Notes under the pieces: model-generated
Seen by the model: the letters and a program-made list of their open reading frames with translations, nothing else
The model's database searches: none
Told to the model about the DNA's origin: nothing
Translations under genes and position numbers: made by a program
Shown: in pieces, positions 42,911 through 53,010 of the stretch
Numbering within the stretch: the stretch's first letter is position 1
Layout: the number at the start of each line of letters is the position of its first letter
NCBI RefSeq assembly: GCF_000377205.1
Contig: NZ_KB897905.1
Span: 306,586 to 370,585 of the forward strand
Source: Thioalkalivibrio sp. ALJ3
GTDB lineage: Bacteria; Pseudomonadota; Gammaproteobacteria; Ectothiorhodospirales; Ectothiorhodospiraceae
Direction: 5' to 3'
DNA length: 64,000 nucleotides

Positions 42911-43948
42911 ATGTCGTTTCGCCCCCTTTCCTGGCTGGTGATGGCCGCCGCGGCCGTGGCCGTCTCCATGCCCCTGGTCGGCTGCAGCCCGGCCGACGAA
43001 GACGAAGTCAACCTGTACTCGGCACGGCAGGAAAACCTGATCCAGCCCCTGCTCGAGCAGTTCACCGAGGAGACGGGCATCAAAGTCAATCTGGTGACCG
43101 GCAGCGCGGACAGCCTGCTGCAGCGCCTGCGCCACGAGGGGCGCAACTCGCCCGCGGATGTGCTGATTACTGTAGACGCCGGGCGCCTGCACCACGCACA
43201 GGCGGCGGGCGTGCTGCAGTCCGTGGAATCCAACACACTGAACGAGAACATCCCCGAGCGCTATCGCGATCCGGAAGGCGAGTGGTACGGCCTGTCACTG
43301 CGCGCGCGTCCGATCCTCTATCACAAGGACCGGGTCGATCCGGAAGACCTGTCCACCTACGAGGCCCTGACCGACGAACAATGGGAAGGCCGCATCTGCA
43401 TTCGCTCGTCCGACAACGTCTACAACCAGTCGCTGGTGGCCGCGATGATCGCGACCGAAGGCGCGGAGGCCGCCGAGGCGTGGGCCGAGGGCATCGTGAA
43501 CAACATGGCGCGCCGGCCGCAGGGCGGCGACCGCGACCAGATTCGCGCGGTAGCCGACGGGGTCTGTGATGTTGCGATCGCCAACACCTACTACCTGGGC
43601 CTGATGCTGGCCGGCGACGGTAGCGACCGCGATGTCGCCGAACAGATCGGCGTCTTCTGGCCCAATCAGGACGACCGCGGTACACACGTGAACATCAGTG
43701 GTGCGGGCGTCACGGCGCATGCCCCGAACCGCGACAACGCCATCCGCCTGATCGAGTTCCTGACCTCGCAGAAGGCGCAACAGTGGTACGCCGAAGCCAA
43801 CCAGGAATACCCGATCCGGGATGACGTACCGGCCAGCGAGATCCTGCAGGGCTTTGGCGAATTCGAATCCGACGACATTGAGCTTCACCTTCTGGGGGAC
43901 AACAACAGCGAGGCCGTGCGAATCATGGACCGCGTACGCTGGCGCTGA
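42911..43948 (+). CDS. fbpA: Ferric iron ABC transporter, substrate-binding lipoprotein
   Basis: Periplasmic iron-binding component of an FbpABC/FutABC-type importer. The 345-residue precursor has a lipoprotein signal (SMPLVGC, lipidated Cys25), so unlike classical FbpA it is membrane-anchored. The mature start VNLYSARQENLIQPLLEQFTEETGIKVNLVTG is characteristic of the family, and the NTYYLGLM segment holds the Tyr pair expected to bind Fe(III). ATG 42911 has GAGGA ten bases upstream. A strong hairpin at 43972-44001 follows before the permease gene, which may raise the binding protein level over the permease. Confidence 0.93.
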   Translation: MSFRPLSWLVMAAAAVAVSMPLVGCSPADEDEVNLYSARQENLIQPLLEQFTEETGIKVNLVTGSADSLLQRLRHEGRNSPADVLITVDAGRLHHAQAAGVLQSVESNTLNENIPERYRDPEGEWYGLSLRARPILYHKDRVDPEDLSTYEALTDEQWEGRICIRSSDNVYNQSLVAAMIATEGAEAAEAWAEGIVNNMARRPQGGDRDQIRAVADGVCDVAIANTYYLGLMLAGDGSDRDVAEQIGVFWPNQDDRGTHVNISGAGVTAHAPNRDNAIRLIEFLTSQKAQQWYAEANQEYPIRDDVPASEILQGFGEFESDDIELHLLGDNNSEAVRIMDRVRWR

Positions 43949-43971
43949 TGCCCTTCGGGCCCACGCGTTTC

Positions 43972-44001
43972 GCAAGCCCCCGGCTCCGCCCGGGGGCTTG
44001 C
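43972..44001 (+). terminator. Hairpin between fbpA and fbpB
   Basis: A 12-bp perfect stem (GCAAGCCCCCGG, 43972-43983; CCGGGGGCTTGC, 43990-44001) with a six-base loop is followed by TGTTT. As it lies within an operon, it probably attenuates or stabilises the fbpA end of the transcript rather than ending it fully. Confidence 0.7.
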
Positions 44002-44075
44002 TGTTTCTGCGAAGCCTTTAATGGGGGAACGGTCTTGGTGGTATTCGAAACAAGAACCTTTATTATTCGCACTCC

Positions 44076-45845
44076 ATGAGCACCCAGCCCTCCAACCCAG
44101 CTCTGCCCGATACGCGAACCACTTCCCGGGGCAGGCCGCGACTGTCGTTCAGCCTGTGGTCGGTCGTGGCGATTACGGTGGCGCTGGTGCTCGCGCTGCC
44201 GGTCCTGGTGATCTTCGGGCATGTATTCATTCCGGCGGGCGAGGTCTGGGAACACCTGCGCCAGACGGTACTGGCCGACTACGTCACCAACTCCCTGGCG
44301 CTGGTGGTCGGCGTCGGCATCGGGGTGCTGCTGATCGGCGTCCCGGTCGCCTGGCTGGTCAGCATGTGCGAGTTCCCCGGACGCGGGATCTTCCAGTGGG
44401 CGCTGATGCTGCCGCTGGCGATGCCGGCCTACATCATCGCCTACACCTATACCGGCATGCTGGACTTCTCGGGGCCGGTGCAGAGCCTGATCCGCGACCT
44501 GACCGGGCTGGGCTACGGGGAGTATTTTTTCCCCGAGATCCGCTCGCTCGGCGGAGCGATGGTCATGCTGATGCTGGTGCTCTACCCGTATGTATACCTG
44601 CTCAGCCGCGCGGCCTTTCTGGAGCAGTCGGTCTGCGTGCTGGAGGTCTCGCGCACGCTGGGCCAGGGGCCATTCGGCGGGTTTCGCCGCGTGGCCCTGC
44701 CGCTGGCCCGACCGGCGATCATCGCCGGGCTGACCCTCGCGCTGATGGAGGTGCTCGCGGACTACGGAACGGTCGCCTATTTCGGCATCAGTACCTTTAC
44801 CACCGGTGTGTTCCGCACCTGGTACGGGCTGGGCGACCCGGCCGCCGCCGCGCAGCTCTCGGCAGTACTGCTGACCTTCGTGTTCATACTGATCGTGCTG
44901 GAGCGATGGTCGCGTGCAAAGGCCCGCTTCCATCACACCAGCCGCCGCTATTCCACCCTGCCACGTTACCGCCTGAAGGGCTGGAAAGCCGCGGCGGCGT
45001 TCACCGCCTGCCTGCTGCCGGTGGTACTCGGCTTCCTGCTGCCCGCCGCGCAACTCTCGATCTGGGCGGTACAAACCACCGACCACTGGATGAATGCCCG
45101 CTTCGCCGAGCTGGTGTTCAACACCTTCTGGCTGGCGGTGGCCGCGGCCGTGATCGCCGTCGTCCTTGCGCTGGTACTGGCCTATGCCAAGCGCATGCAG
45201 GGCGGGACCTTCACCAATCTCGCCGTGCGCGTGGCGGGCATGGGCTACGCGATCCCCGGCACCGTGATCGCGATTGGCGTAATGATCCCGTTCGCCGCCT
45301 TTGACAACGCTCTGGATGGCTTCATGCGCGACACCTTCGGGCTGTCGACCGGGCTGCTGCTGTCGGGCACGGTGTTCGCCCTGCTGTTCGCCTACGCGGT
45401 GCGCTTTCTCGCGGTCTCGCTGCAGACCGTGGAGGCGGGGCTGGGCAAGATTCAGCCGAGCATGGACGATGCCGCCCGTTCACTGGGCATGCGCCCCCTG
45501 CAGACGCTGACCCGCGTGCACCTGCCGATCATGCGCGGCACCCTGCTGACCGCTTTATTGCTGGTCTTTGTCGATGTGCTCAAAGAGCTTCCCGCGACGC
45601 TGATCCTGCGCCCGTTCGACTTCAACACCCTCGCGGTGCGGGCCTTCGAGTTGGCCGGCGACGAACGGCTGGCGGAATCCTCCAGTGCCGCACTGGCCAT
45701 CGTGCTGGTCGGGCTGGTTCCCGTTATCCTGCTGTCGATGACCATCGGTCGTTCGCGGCCCGGTCAGGGCGCGGCCAACCAGCGCCCGGACACCGAGGCC
45801 GACGAGCCACAGAAACCGCTCCCCATGCCCGCTGGTACGACCTGA
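44076..45845 (+). CDS. fbpB: Ferric iron ABC transporter, permease
   Basis: Inner-membrane permease with two fused BinDPT (MetI-like) domains. In 589 residues there are about twelve hydrophobic helices. The two coupling EAA-like loops, LEVSRTLGQGPFGGFRRVALPLARPAI (about 190-215) and DAARSLGMRPLQTLTRVHLPIMR (about 465-488), contact the ATPase. This duplicated single-chain form is usual in FbpB/SfuB. An acidic hydrophilic tail closes the protein. It is followed one base later by fbpC. Confidence 0.94.
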   Translation: MSTQPSNPALPDTRTTSRGRPRLSFSLWSVVAITVALVLALPVLVIFGHVFIPAGEVWEHLRQTVLADYVTNSLALVVGVGIGVLLIGVPVAWLVSMCEFPGRGIFQWALMLPLAMPAYIIAYTYTGMLDFSGPVQSLIRDLTGLGYGEYFFPEIRSLGGAMVMLMLVLYPYVYLLSRAAFLEQSVCVLEVSRTLGQGPFGGFRRVALPLARPAIIAGLTLALMEVLADYGTVAYFGISTFTTGVFRTWYGLGDPAAAAQLSAVLLTFVFILIVLERWSRAKARFHHTSRRYSTLPRYRLKGWKAAAAFTACLLPVVLGFLLPAAQLSIWAVQTTDHWMNARFAELVFNTFWLAVAAAVIAVVLALVLAYAKRMQGGTFTNLAVRVAGMGYAIPGTVIAIGVMIPFAAFDNALDGFMRDTFGLSTGLLLSGTVFALLFAYAVRFLAVSLQTVEAGLGKIQPSMDDAARSLGMRPLQTLTRVHLPIMRGTLLTALLLVFVDVLKELPATLILRPFDFNTLAVRAFELAGDERLAESSSAALAIVLVGLVPVILLSMTIGRSRPGQGAANQRPDTEADEPQKPLPMPAGTT

Positions 45846-45846
45846 C

Positions 45847-46962
45847 ATGACACAAGCCGCTACTTCCAACGCCGCCATCCAGGTCACCCATACGCCGCTG
45901 TTGGAGCTCGACCATGTCGACATCGGCTACGACGGCAAGGCTGTGGTGCACGGGGTCTCGCTGGCCCTGACCGAGGGCCAGATCGGCTGCCTGCTGGGCC
46001 CCTCCGGCTGCGGCAAGACCACCCTGCTGCGTGCGATTGCGGGGTTCGAACCGGTGATGCGCGGGGCCATCCACCTGGGCGGGCGGGCCGTCAGCGAGGC
46101 GGGGCATACGGTGCCCCCCGAACGGCGTGGTGTCGGAATGGTATTCCAGGATTTCGCGCTGTTCCCGCACCTGAACGTCGCCGACAACATCACCTTCGGC
46201 ATCCGCGACTGGAGCCGCGAGGCACGCACCGAACGCGTCCAGACGCTGCTGAAGCTCGTGGGTCTGTCCGGATACGGCGAGGCCTATCCGCATGCCCTGT
46301 CCGGCGGCCAGCAGCAGCGCATCGCGCTGGCGCGCGCCCTGGCGCCGAAGCCCGCGCTCCTGCTGCTGGACGAGCCCTTCTCCAGCATGGACGTGGAGCT
46401 GCGCGGCGACCTGGCCCGCGAGGTCCGGCGCATCCTGCGGGCGGAGCACACCACCGCGATCCTGGTGACCCACGACCAGCACGAGGCCTTCGCCTTCGCC
46501 GATCGCATCGCGGTGATCCACCAGGGCCGCATTGCCCAGTGGGATACCGCCTACAACCTCTACCATCGCCCGGCCGACCGTTTTGTCGCGGACTTCGTCG
46601 GCGAGGGCACGCTGATCCCCGGCATGATCTGCACTGAAGACCGGGTCGACACGGCCTTCGGCGAGATACAGGGGTCGATGTCCGAGCAGCTCCCGCCGGG
46701 CACCGCGGTCGACGTACTGGTGCGCCCGGACGACATCACCATCGACAACGAACAGGGCACGGTGCAAACCGAGATCCTCGACAAGGCCTTCCGCGGAGCC
46801 GACTTCCTCTACACCCTGAAGCTCCCCGACGGGATCAGCGTGCTGTGCATGGCGCCCAGCCACGACAACTTCGTGATCGGCGAGCATGTGCGCCTGCGTC
46901 TGGACTTTACGCACCTGGTGGTCTTCTCACGCGGGAGCGGGGTGGACTGCCCTAGCGTCTAA
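45847..46962 (+). CDS. fbpC: Ferric iron ABC transporter, ATP-binding protein
   Basis: Cytoplasmic ATPase energising iron import. The 371 residues have Walker A GPSGCGKTT, Q-loop VFQDFALFPHLNV, signature LSGGQQQRIALARAL, Walker B LLLLDEPFSSMD and the H-loop VTHDQHEAFAFADRI. A C-terminal TOBE-like regulatory domain (about 240-371) contains DVLVRPDDITID, as in FbpC where it senses intracellular iron. Third gene of the operon; no clear terminator follows. Confidence 0.94.
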   Translation: MTQAATSNAAIQVTHTPLLELDHVDIGYDGKAVVHGVSLALTEGQIGCLLGPSGCGKTTLLRAIAGFEPVMRGAIHLGGRAVSEAGHTVPPERRGVGMVFQDFALFPHLNVADNITFGIRDWSREARTERVQTLLKLVGLSGYGEAYPHALSGGQQQRIALARALAPKPALLLLDEPFSSMDVELRGDLAREVRRILRAEHTTAILVTHDQHEAFAFADRIAVIHQGRIAQWDTAYNLYHRPADRFVADFVGEGTLIPGMICTEDRVDTAFGEIQGSMSEQLPPGTAVDVLVRPDDITIDNEQGTVQTEILDKAFRGADFLYTLKLPDGISVLCMAPSHDNFVIGEHVRLRLDFTHLVVFSRGSGVDCPSV

Positions 46963-47055
46963 GTTCGTCCTGCCGGGGAACTCGTACCCACGACGAGACA
47001 CTGATAGGGACGCGCTCTTTGCCGAATCCACGCGGGTAGCCGGTATCATCGTTTC

Positions 47056-48843
47056 ATGACCCTTCTTTCTCGCCCGCATCCGTTTCCCCTGTCGCATGCG
47101 CGCGCGGCACGACAGGCTCGATGGATCGGGATCCTCCTGGCGCTGCTGGCATTCCCGCTGGCAGCCGACGAGGACGATGGCCCGGTACCGGGACTGGTGC
47201 TGGAGGGGGGCACGGAGCTCCAGCGCGAAAACATTCGCAACAGCCTCAATCTGGCACGACAGCCCTGCGACCTGCCCGGCTTTCGCGAGCGCCGCCTGCT
47301 GCGCGACTCCGAACAGCGCGCTCACAATGCCCTGCGCGCCGTCGGCCACTACGACGCCGAACTGGACCTGAGCCTGGAGCGCGATGACGACTGCTGGGAC
47401 CTGCACCTGACGTTCGAGCCCGGGCCACCGACCACCGTGGAAACCGTCGACATCCAGATCACCGGCGAGGGGATCGGCGATCTCGCGTTCGAGGCCGTGC
47501 TCAGCCAGACCGACATTCTGGAAGGCGATGTCCTGCGCCATGACCGCTACGACACCCTGCGCAATCGCATGACGCGGATTGCGGCGGACCGCGGCTATTT
47601 CGACGCGGACCTGCACACCCGCCGCCTGGAGGTCGACCGCGAGAACCGCACCGCGACCATCCGCCTGCACATGGACACGGGGGATCGCTACCGCATTGGC
47701 CGGGTCACGCTGGACCAGGACATCCTCGCGCCAGAATTCGTCGAACGCATGATCCCGTTCGAGGAAGGCGACCCCTACAGCTCCTCGCAGATCATCGCGC
47801 TGCAGCGAAACCTGAATGACTCTGGCTACTTTTCCGGCGTACGGGTACGCCCCCTGCGCGACCAGGCCGAGGACCGCCACGTCCCGATCGTGGCCGAGTT
47901 CGAACCCCGGCGGCGGCACAGCTACGAGGCCGGCATCGGCTACTCCACCGACATCGGCCCTCGCCTGCGCTTTCGTTTCGAGAACCGCTATGCCAACCAG
48001 CAAGGCCACCGGTATCACGCGGAACTGGAGGCATCGCCTGTGCGTTCCGGTGTGGGCTTCAACTACGCCATTCCACTACGCGACCCGCTACGTGAGCAGC
48101 TGAACCTGTTCACGACCTACCGCACCGAGGACACCGATACCCAGCAGTCCGACCGATTCCAGATCGGGGCCAACCGTGTCCTGCAAAGAACCGGCGGTTG
48201 GCAAACGACCGAGGGGCTGCGGTACGAATTCGAGGACTACACGGTGGGGGATGAGACGGATCGCAGCCGTCTGCTGATCCCTTCCTACCGCATCGGCCGC
48301 ATGGAGGCGGACGACCCGATGACCCCGCGTCGCGGATACCGCTTCGATATCACCGTGCAGGGGGCCCAGGAAGAGATCCTGTCCAGCACCTCGTTCGCAC
48401 AGGTGCTGGCCAGTGGCAAGTTCGTGCGCGCGATGGGTCCGGGACGGGTACTGGCCCGGGCCGATGCCGGATTTACCGAGGTGGATTCGGTTCGCGACCT
48501 GCCCAGTTCCCTGCGCTTCTTCGCCGGCGGAGATGCAAGCATCCGCGGCTACGGATATCAGAAGGTTGGCCCAACCAACGAGGACGGCGACGTGATCGGC
48601 GGGCGCCACAAGGTGGTCGGCAGCCTGGAGTACGACATCCCGGTTCGCGGTAATTGGAGTGCTGCCGCCTTTGTGGATGCGGGCAACGTCGTCAACGAAT
48701 GGACCGAGTTCGACCCGGTCTACGGCGTCGGCATGGGCGTGCGATGGCGCTCGCCGGTGGGGCCGATCCGCGTCGATATCGCCCACGGCCCGGACTCCGA
48801 TGACGACTTTCGCATCCACTTCTCCATGGGGCCGGACCTGTGA
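47056..48843 (+). CDS. tamA: Translocation and assembly module outer-membrane subunit TamA
   Basis: Omp85-family outer-membrane protein that works with TamB in inserting autotransporters or moving phospholipids. The 595-residue precursor has an N-terminal signal region (hydrophobic WIGILLALLAFPLAA, about 23-37), three POTRA repeats (to about 270) and a C-terminal 16-strand barrel. The barrel contains the conserved lid-lock region SLRFFAGGDASIRGYGYQKVGP and the final RVDIAHGPDSDDDFRIHFSMGPDL with aromatic-type end. The stop overlaps tamB (GTGA), confirming the pair. Confidence 0.95.
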   Translation: MTLLSRPHPFPLSHARAARQARWIGILLALLAFPLAADEDDGPVPGLVLEGGTELQRENIRNSLNLARQPCDLPGFRERRLLRDSEQRAHNALRAVGHYDAELDLSLERDDDCWDLHLTFEPGPPTTVETVDIQITGEGIGDLAFEAVLSQTDILEGDVLRHDRYDTLRNRMTRIAADRGYFDADLHTRRLEVDRENRTATIRLHMDTGDRYRIGRVTLDQDILAPEFVERMIPFEEGDPYSSSQIIALQRNLNDSGYFSGVRVRPLRDQAEDRHVPIVAEFEPRRRHSYEAGIGYSTDIGPRLRFRFENRYANQQGHRYHAELEASPVRSGVGFNYAIPLRDPLREQLNLFTTYRTEDTDTQQSDRFQIGANRVLQRTGGWQTTEGLRYEFEDYTVGDETDRSRLLIPSYRIGRMEADDPMTPRRGYRFDITVQGAQEEILSSTSFAQVLASGKFVRAMGPGRVLARADAGFTEVDSVRDLPSSLRFFAGGDASIRGYGYQKVGPTNEDGDVIGGRHKVVGSLEYDIPVRGNWSAAAFVDAGNVVNEWTEFDPVYGVGMGVRWRSPVGPIRVDIAHGPDSDDDFRIHFSMGPDL

Positions 48844-51800
48844 GGCGTCTCGCCAGGACTCTGCTGTGGCTAATCGGCGGGGTACTACTGCTGGTCGTCC
48901 TGGTGATCGGGAGCCTGGTCGCGCTGCTCGCCTCCGAGACCGGCACGCGCTGGCTGGCCAAACAGGCCGAGCAACACGCGCCCGTGGACCTGCGTATCGA
49001 ACGCGTGGAGGGCACGCTGTTCACCGAGCTCGCAATCCACGGTCTCTACCTGTCGCTGCCGGACGGCCCCCGCATCGAACTGGACGAGGGGCGTTTGGCA
49101 ATCGACGCGCAGGCCGGGCTGCGCGGCAAGCTTCGCATCCCGATCGTCCACGCATCCGGGCTGCTGATCGACCTGCCGCCCGAGGACATCGATGACGACG
49201 ATCCGCTCGAGCTGCCCGATGCAATCCGTCTCCCACTGGTCGTGCAGGTGGAGGACGTCCTGCTGAACGACTTGCGGGTGCACCGCGAAGGCGCGCCTCT
49301 TGTCGCCATCACGCAAATCACGGCACGGGCGCGCGCCAGTGGTTCCCTGGTGGAACTCCAGCAACTCGCCCTGGACATGCCGGAGATCCAGGCGCAACTG
49401 CAGGCGCGGGTCGAGACCAAAGGCGATTACGCGGTGAACGCCCACGGCACATGGACCGCGCCCCTGCCGGACGCCCTGGCGGAAGGCCTGGATACAAACG
49501 AAGCGAAGGGTCGACTGGAGCTGGACGGACACCTGCGTGAACGCCTCCGGCTGCACCATGTCCTGAGCGCCGGCGTGGAGCTGACCCTGCAGGCCGAGGT
49601 GGTCGATGCGCTGAAGGACCCGCGTTTCGACGCCGAGGCCACCTGGACCCCGTTCACCTACCGTCTCGCCCCGGACCAGACCGCACATGTCACCCCGGGA
49701 CGGCTCCTTGCCTCCGGCCAACCGGACGACTGGGCGCTGGGCCTGGAGGCGGGCGCGCGACTGGATGAGCTGCCCGCACTCGAACTCGGGTTGCAGGCCC
49801 ATGGTGATTTGTCCATGGCCGATATCGAGACACTACGGCTGAATTCCGAGGCTGGCCGGCTGGCGCTCACCGGCCCCATCCGCTTCGACGAGGACGCCCT
49901 GGGCTGGGACCTGCGACTGGCACTCGACGACCTCGACCCCGCCCCCCTGGGTCTGGAACTCGACGCGGGCCTGGAACGGCTGCGAGCCAACCTGCGGGGA
50001 CACCTCCCACTGGATACCGAACAGACTCCGCTCGCGGCCCTTGAAGCCACTGTCGACATCGACGAACTCCAAGGCCACTTCGAGGACCATGCCCTGACCG
50101 GCCAGCTGGGCCTGACACTCGCGGACGGGACGGCCCGTTTGCGCGAGAGCCAGTTCAAGGTCGATGAAGATGCCCTGACGGCCACCCTTGGCGGCCAGGT
50201 CGCGGGACTGGGTGGCGATCTGTCGGATCCGGAACACGTGCTGGATCTCGAGCTGGATCTAGCACTGGAGGCCCCCGATCTCGCCCGCCTCCACGAAGAA
50301 CTGGAGGGACAGCTGGAACAACTGCAGCTTGCCGCCAGCGGCCACTACACCCCCGCCTCGGGGCAACTCCGGGCCCAGTTGCAGCTGGACCCCCTGCGGG
50401 CCCGGAGCCATGGCATCGCGGTGACCGGGGATGGGCGCATGGACCTGACCGAGACCAGCGCCCGAATCGACCGCCTGCGTCTTGCAATGGACGACGGCGG
50501 ACGCGTGGACCTGGCGGGAGATGTGGATTGGGCCGACGGTCTCGGCTGGGACCTCGCGCTGGCGGCCGAGGGGCTGGACCCGGCCATCATCACACCCGAG
50601 GCGCCGGGCCGCCTCGACCTGACACTCAACACCCGGGGCCAGCAGACCGAGGACGGGGCACTGCATCTGCAGGCCGAGCTGGAGCGCCTGACGGGCACAC
50701 TGCGTGAGCAACCGGTCGAGGGGCGCGGACGGGCCGAGCTGGAAGGCGACGCCCTGACGGTCGATCAACTGGAGCTGGCGCTCGGCGCGAACACCCTGAA
50801 CGCACATGGCCGCTGGACCGAGGCGCTGGATTTCCGCCTGCGGGTAGATGCCCCGGAACTGCAGCAGCTGTGGCCCGACCTCGCGGGGCGACTGAATCTG
50901 GACGCGCATGTGACCGGATCGCCGGAATCACCACAGGTCGCCGCCGAAGGTGACGGTGCCGGACTCCGGCTGGGTGATATCGCACTGGCCCGGCTGGGGT
51001 TGAGCGCCCAGGCCGGGCTGGCAGAGGATGCTCCCGCCCGGCTGGATCTGCGGCTTGAAGACCTGGAGCCGGCCACAGGGGTTCAGCTGGCCAGCGTGCG
51101 CCTCGGAGCCACGGGGACCATCGACGATCATCGCCTGGATCTGGACGTGGACGGCCAGGAGCTGGGGACGCTGGCACTGTCACTGGCGGGGGGCTTCGAC
51201 CTCGACGTCACGCACTGGAGCGGCCGACTGACTCGGCTGGACCTGAGCCAGCCCCAGGCGGGGGACTGGTCGTTGCCCGCCCCGGTCGCTCTGGAAGGGG
51301 GCCCGGAGTCCGCCCGCCTGGAACGTCTGTGCCTGACCCGGGAAGCCGGGCGCATCTGCGCGGAGGGTCGCTGGCAGGAGACAACTGGCGGCAACTTCAA
51401 TGCACTACTGGAAGACCTGGAGCTTGGCTGGCTGGAGCCCCTTTTGCCACCTGAATTGGGCATCGAGGGGCAGATCAATGCCGAGGCCAGTGGCCGTCTG
51501 GATGACCAGGGGCGTATCGAGGCGGACCTGGCCGTACGGCCGACGGACGGTCGCCTGATGGTGCGCGACGAGGATGGCGAGTTGCAGGATGTGCCTTATC
51601 AGGATGCGCACCTCGATGCACGCGTACGCGACCGTGACGTGGACGTCGAGTTTCGGCTCGGCTTTCTCGACGGCGGTATCGCGCGGGCGGCGCTCGAGTT
51701 GCGCCCCGACGGCGACGACATGCGCATTGACGGCGACTTCGAGGCACGCCTGGATGATCTTTCCTGGATTGCGGCGGCAAGCCCCGACATTCAGCGTCTG

Positions 51801-52988
51801 CGGGGCGTGCTGGATGCCCGCCTGACGTTCGGCGGACGCCTGGATGCCCCGTTGGTCGAGGGCGCTGTGCGCTTTAGCGACGGGGGCGTGCTGATTCCGG
51901 ATGCCGGGATCGACATTGCGATCCCCGAGGTGACCGCCAACGTCGTCTCCGCCGAAGAGATGACCCTGGACGGGCGACTGGAGTCGGGCGATGGTGCGAT
52001 CGACCTCGCGGGTCGCGTGGACCTGGGGGGCGATGGACCGCGTGCCGAGATGCAACTGCGTGGAGAAGACTTCCTCGCCGTGAATCGGGTGGACGCCGAA
52101 GCGACAATCACCCCGGACCTGGAGCTGGTGTTCACCCCCGAGGATGGCATCCGCGTGCGCGGCGAGGTGCTGCTGCCCTGGGCCCGGATCCGTCCACCGG
52201 ACCTGCCCCCGGGCGCGATCCGCGTCTCCGGAGACGAGATCATTCTGGGCGAGGAGCTGGAAGAGGCGCAGGCGCTGAAGACAGACATCCGTATCCGCAT
52301 CCGCCTGGGCGATGACGTGCGCTTCGACGGCCACGGGCTTACGGCCCGCTTTGCCGGCGAAGTGGATGTCGAGGAGATCGCCGGGCGCCCGACCCAGCTG
52401 TTCGGGGAGATTCGCATCCCGGAGGGCCGTTTCAATGCCTACGGCCAGGACCTGCGCGTGGACCGGGGTATCCTGCTGTTCCAGGGACCCGCGGAAACAC
52501 CGGAACTGGACCTGCGCGCCGTGCGCACGGTACGCGAATACAATGTAACCGTCGGGCTCGAAATCGGCGGGACCCCGGATAACTTGCGCTCAAGGGTCTT
52601 CTCGGAACCCGCGATGGACGAGACCGAGGCCATGGCCTTCCTGCTGACCGGACGGCCACTGTCGGGGGCATCGGAGTCGGACGGCAGCCTGATCGCATCG
52701 GCGGCAGCGGCCTATGGTCTGGAGCAGAGCGCGCTGATCACCCAGCGGATCGGGACGGAACTGGGACTGGACGAAGTCACCATTGATACCGAAGGCGGCA
52801 TTGAGGAAAGCGCCCTGACCCTGGGGCTGTATTTGTCCCCGCGCCTGCTACTGCGCTACTCCGTGGGCCTGTTCGACAATACCTCGCGGGTACTGCTGAG
52901 CTACGAGCTCAGCCGTCGTCTGACGCTGGAAACCTCGTCCGGCACTACCGAACAGACCGTGGACCTGATCTACCGGATCGAGCGCTGA
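48840..52988 (+). CDS. tamB: Translocation and assembly module inner-membrane subunit TamB
   Basis: AsmA-like bridge protein of 1382 residues. It has one N-terminal membrane anchor (LLWLIGGVLLLVVLVIGSLVALL, about 8-30) and a very long periplasmic beta-taco repeat region rich in alternating hydrophobic/polar residues. The C-terminal DUF490/TamB domain (about 1010-1382) includes PTQLFGEIRIPEGRFNAYGQDL, ILLFQGPAETPELDLRAVR and the conserved terminal YELSRRLTLETSSGTTEQTVDLIYRIER. The start is GTG 48840, overlapping the tamA stop. The composition is strongly Leu/Asp/Glu-rich, as expected for a protein exposed to a salty periplasm. Confidence 0.94.
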   Translation: MRRLARTLLWLIGGVLLLVVLVIGSLVALLASETGTRWLAKQAEQHAPVDLRIERVEGTLFTELAIHGLYLSLPDGPRIELDEGRLAIDAQAGLRGKLRIPIVHASGLLIDLPPEDIDDDDPLELPDAIRLPLVVQVEDVLLNDLRVHREGAPLVAITQITARARASGSLVELQQLALDMPEIQAQLQARVETKGDYAVNAHGTWTAPLPDALAEGLDTNEAKGRLELDGHLRERLRLHHVLSAGVELTLQAEVVDALKDPRFDAEATWTPFTYRLAPDQTAHVTPGRLLASGQPDDWALGLEAGARLDELPALELGLQAHGDLSMADIETLRLNSEAGRLALTGPIRFDEDALGWDLRLALDDLDPAPLGLELDAGLERLRANLRGHLPLDTEQTPLAALEATVDIDELQGHFEDHALTGQLGLTLADGTARLRESQFKVDEDALTATLGGQVAGLGGDLSDPEHVLDLELDLALEAPDLARLHEELEGQLEQLQLAASGHYTPASGQLRAQLQLDPLRARSHGIAVTGDGRMDLTETSARIDRLRLAMDDGGRVDLAGDVDWADGLGWDLALAAEGLDPAIITPEAPGRLDLTLNTRGQQTEDGALHLQAELERLTGTLREQPVEGRGRAELEGDALTVDQLELALGANTLNAHGRWTEALDFRLRVDAPELQQLWPDLAGRLNLDAHVTGSPESPQVAAEGDGAGLRLGDIALARLGLSAQAGLAEDAPARLDLRLEDLEPATGVQLASVRLGATGTIDDHRLDLDVDGQELGTLALSLAGGFDLDVTHWSGRLTRLDLSQPQAGDWSLPAPVALEGGPESARLERLCLTREAGRICAEGRWQETTGGNFNALLEDLELGWLEPLLPPELGIEGQINAEASGRLDDQGRIEADLAVRPTDGRLMVRDEDGELQDVPYQDAHLDARVRDRDVDVEFRLGFLDGGIARAALELRPDGDDMRIDGDFEARLDDLSWIAAASPDIQRLRGVLDARLTFGGRLDAPLVEGAVRFSDGGVLIPDAGIDIAIPEVTANVVSAEEMTLDGRLESGDGAIDLAGRVDLGGDGPRAEMQLRGEDFLAVNRVDAEATITPDLELVFTPEDGIRVRGEVLLPWARIRPPDLPPGAIRVSGDEIILGEELEEAQALKTDIRIRIRLGDDVRFDGHGLTARFAGEVDVEEIAGRPTQLFGEIRIPEGRFNAYGQDLRVDRGILLFQGPAETPELDLRAVRTVREYNVTVGLEIGGTPDNLRSRVFSEPAMDETEAMAFLLTGRPLSGASESDGSLIASAAAAYGLEQSALITQRIGTELGLDEVTIDTEGGIEESALTLGLYLSPRLLLRYSVGLFDNTSRVLLSYELSRRLTLETSSGTTEQTVDLIYRIER

Positions 52989-53010
52989 AGCCGCCCAGTA
53001 TTGCGAGTGG

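Noticed and set aside
46990-47012. GAGACACTGATAGGGA as another copy of the GGGAAACACTGAT repeat
   Set aside because: The shared core is only about eight bases, without the GGGAAAC end; chance similarity.
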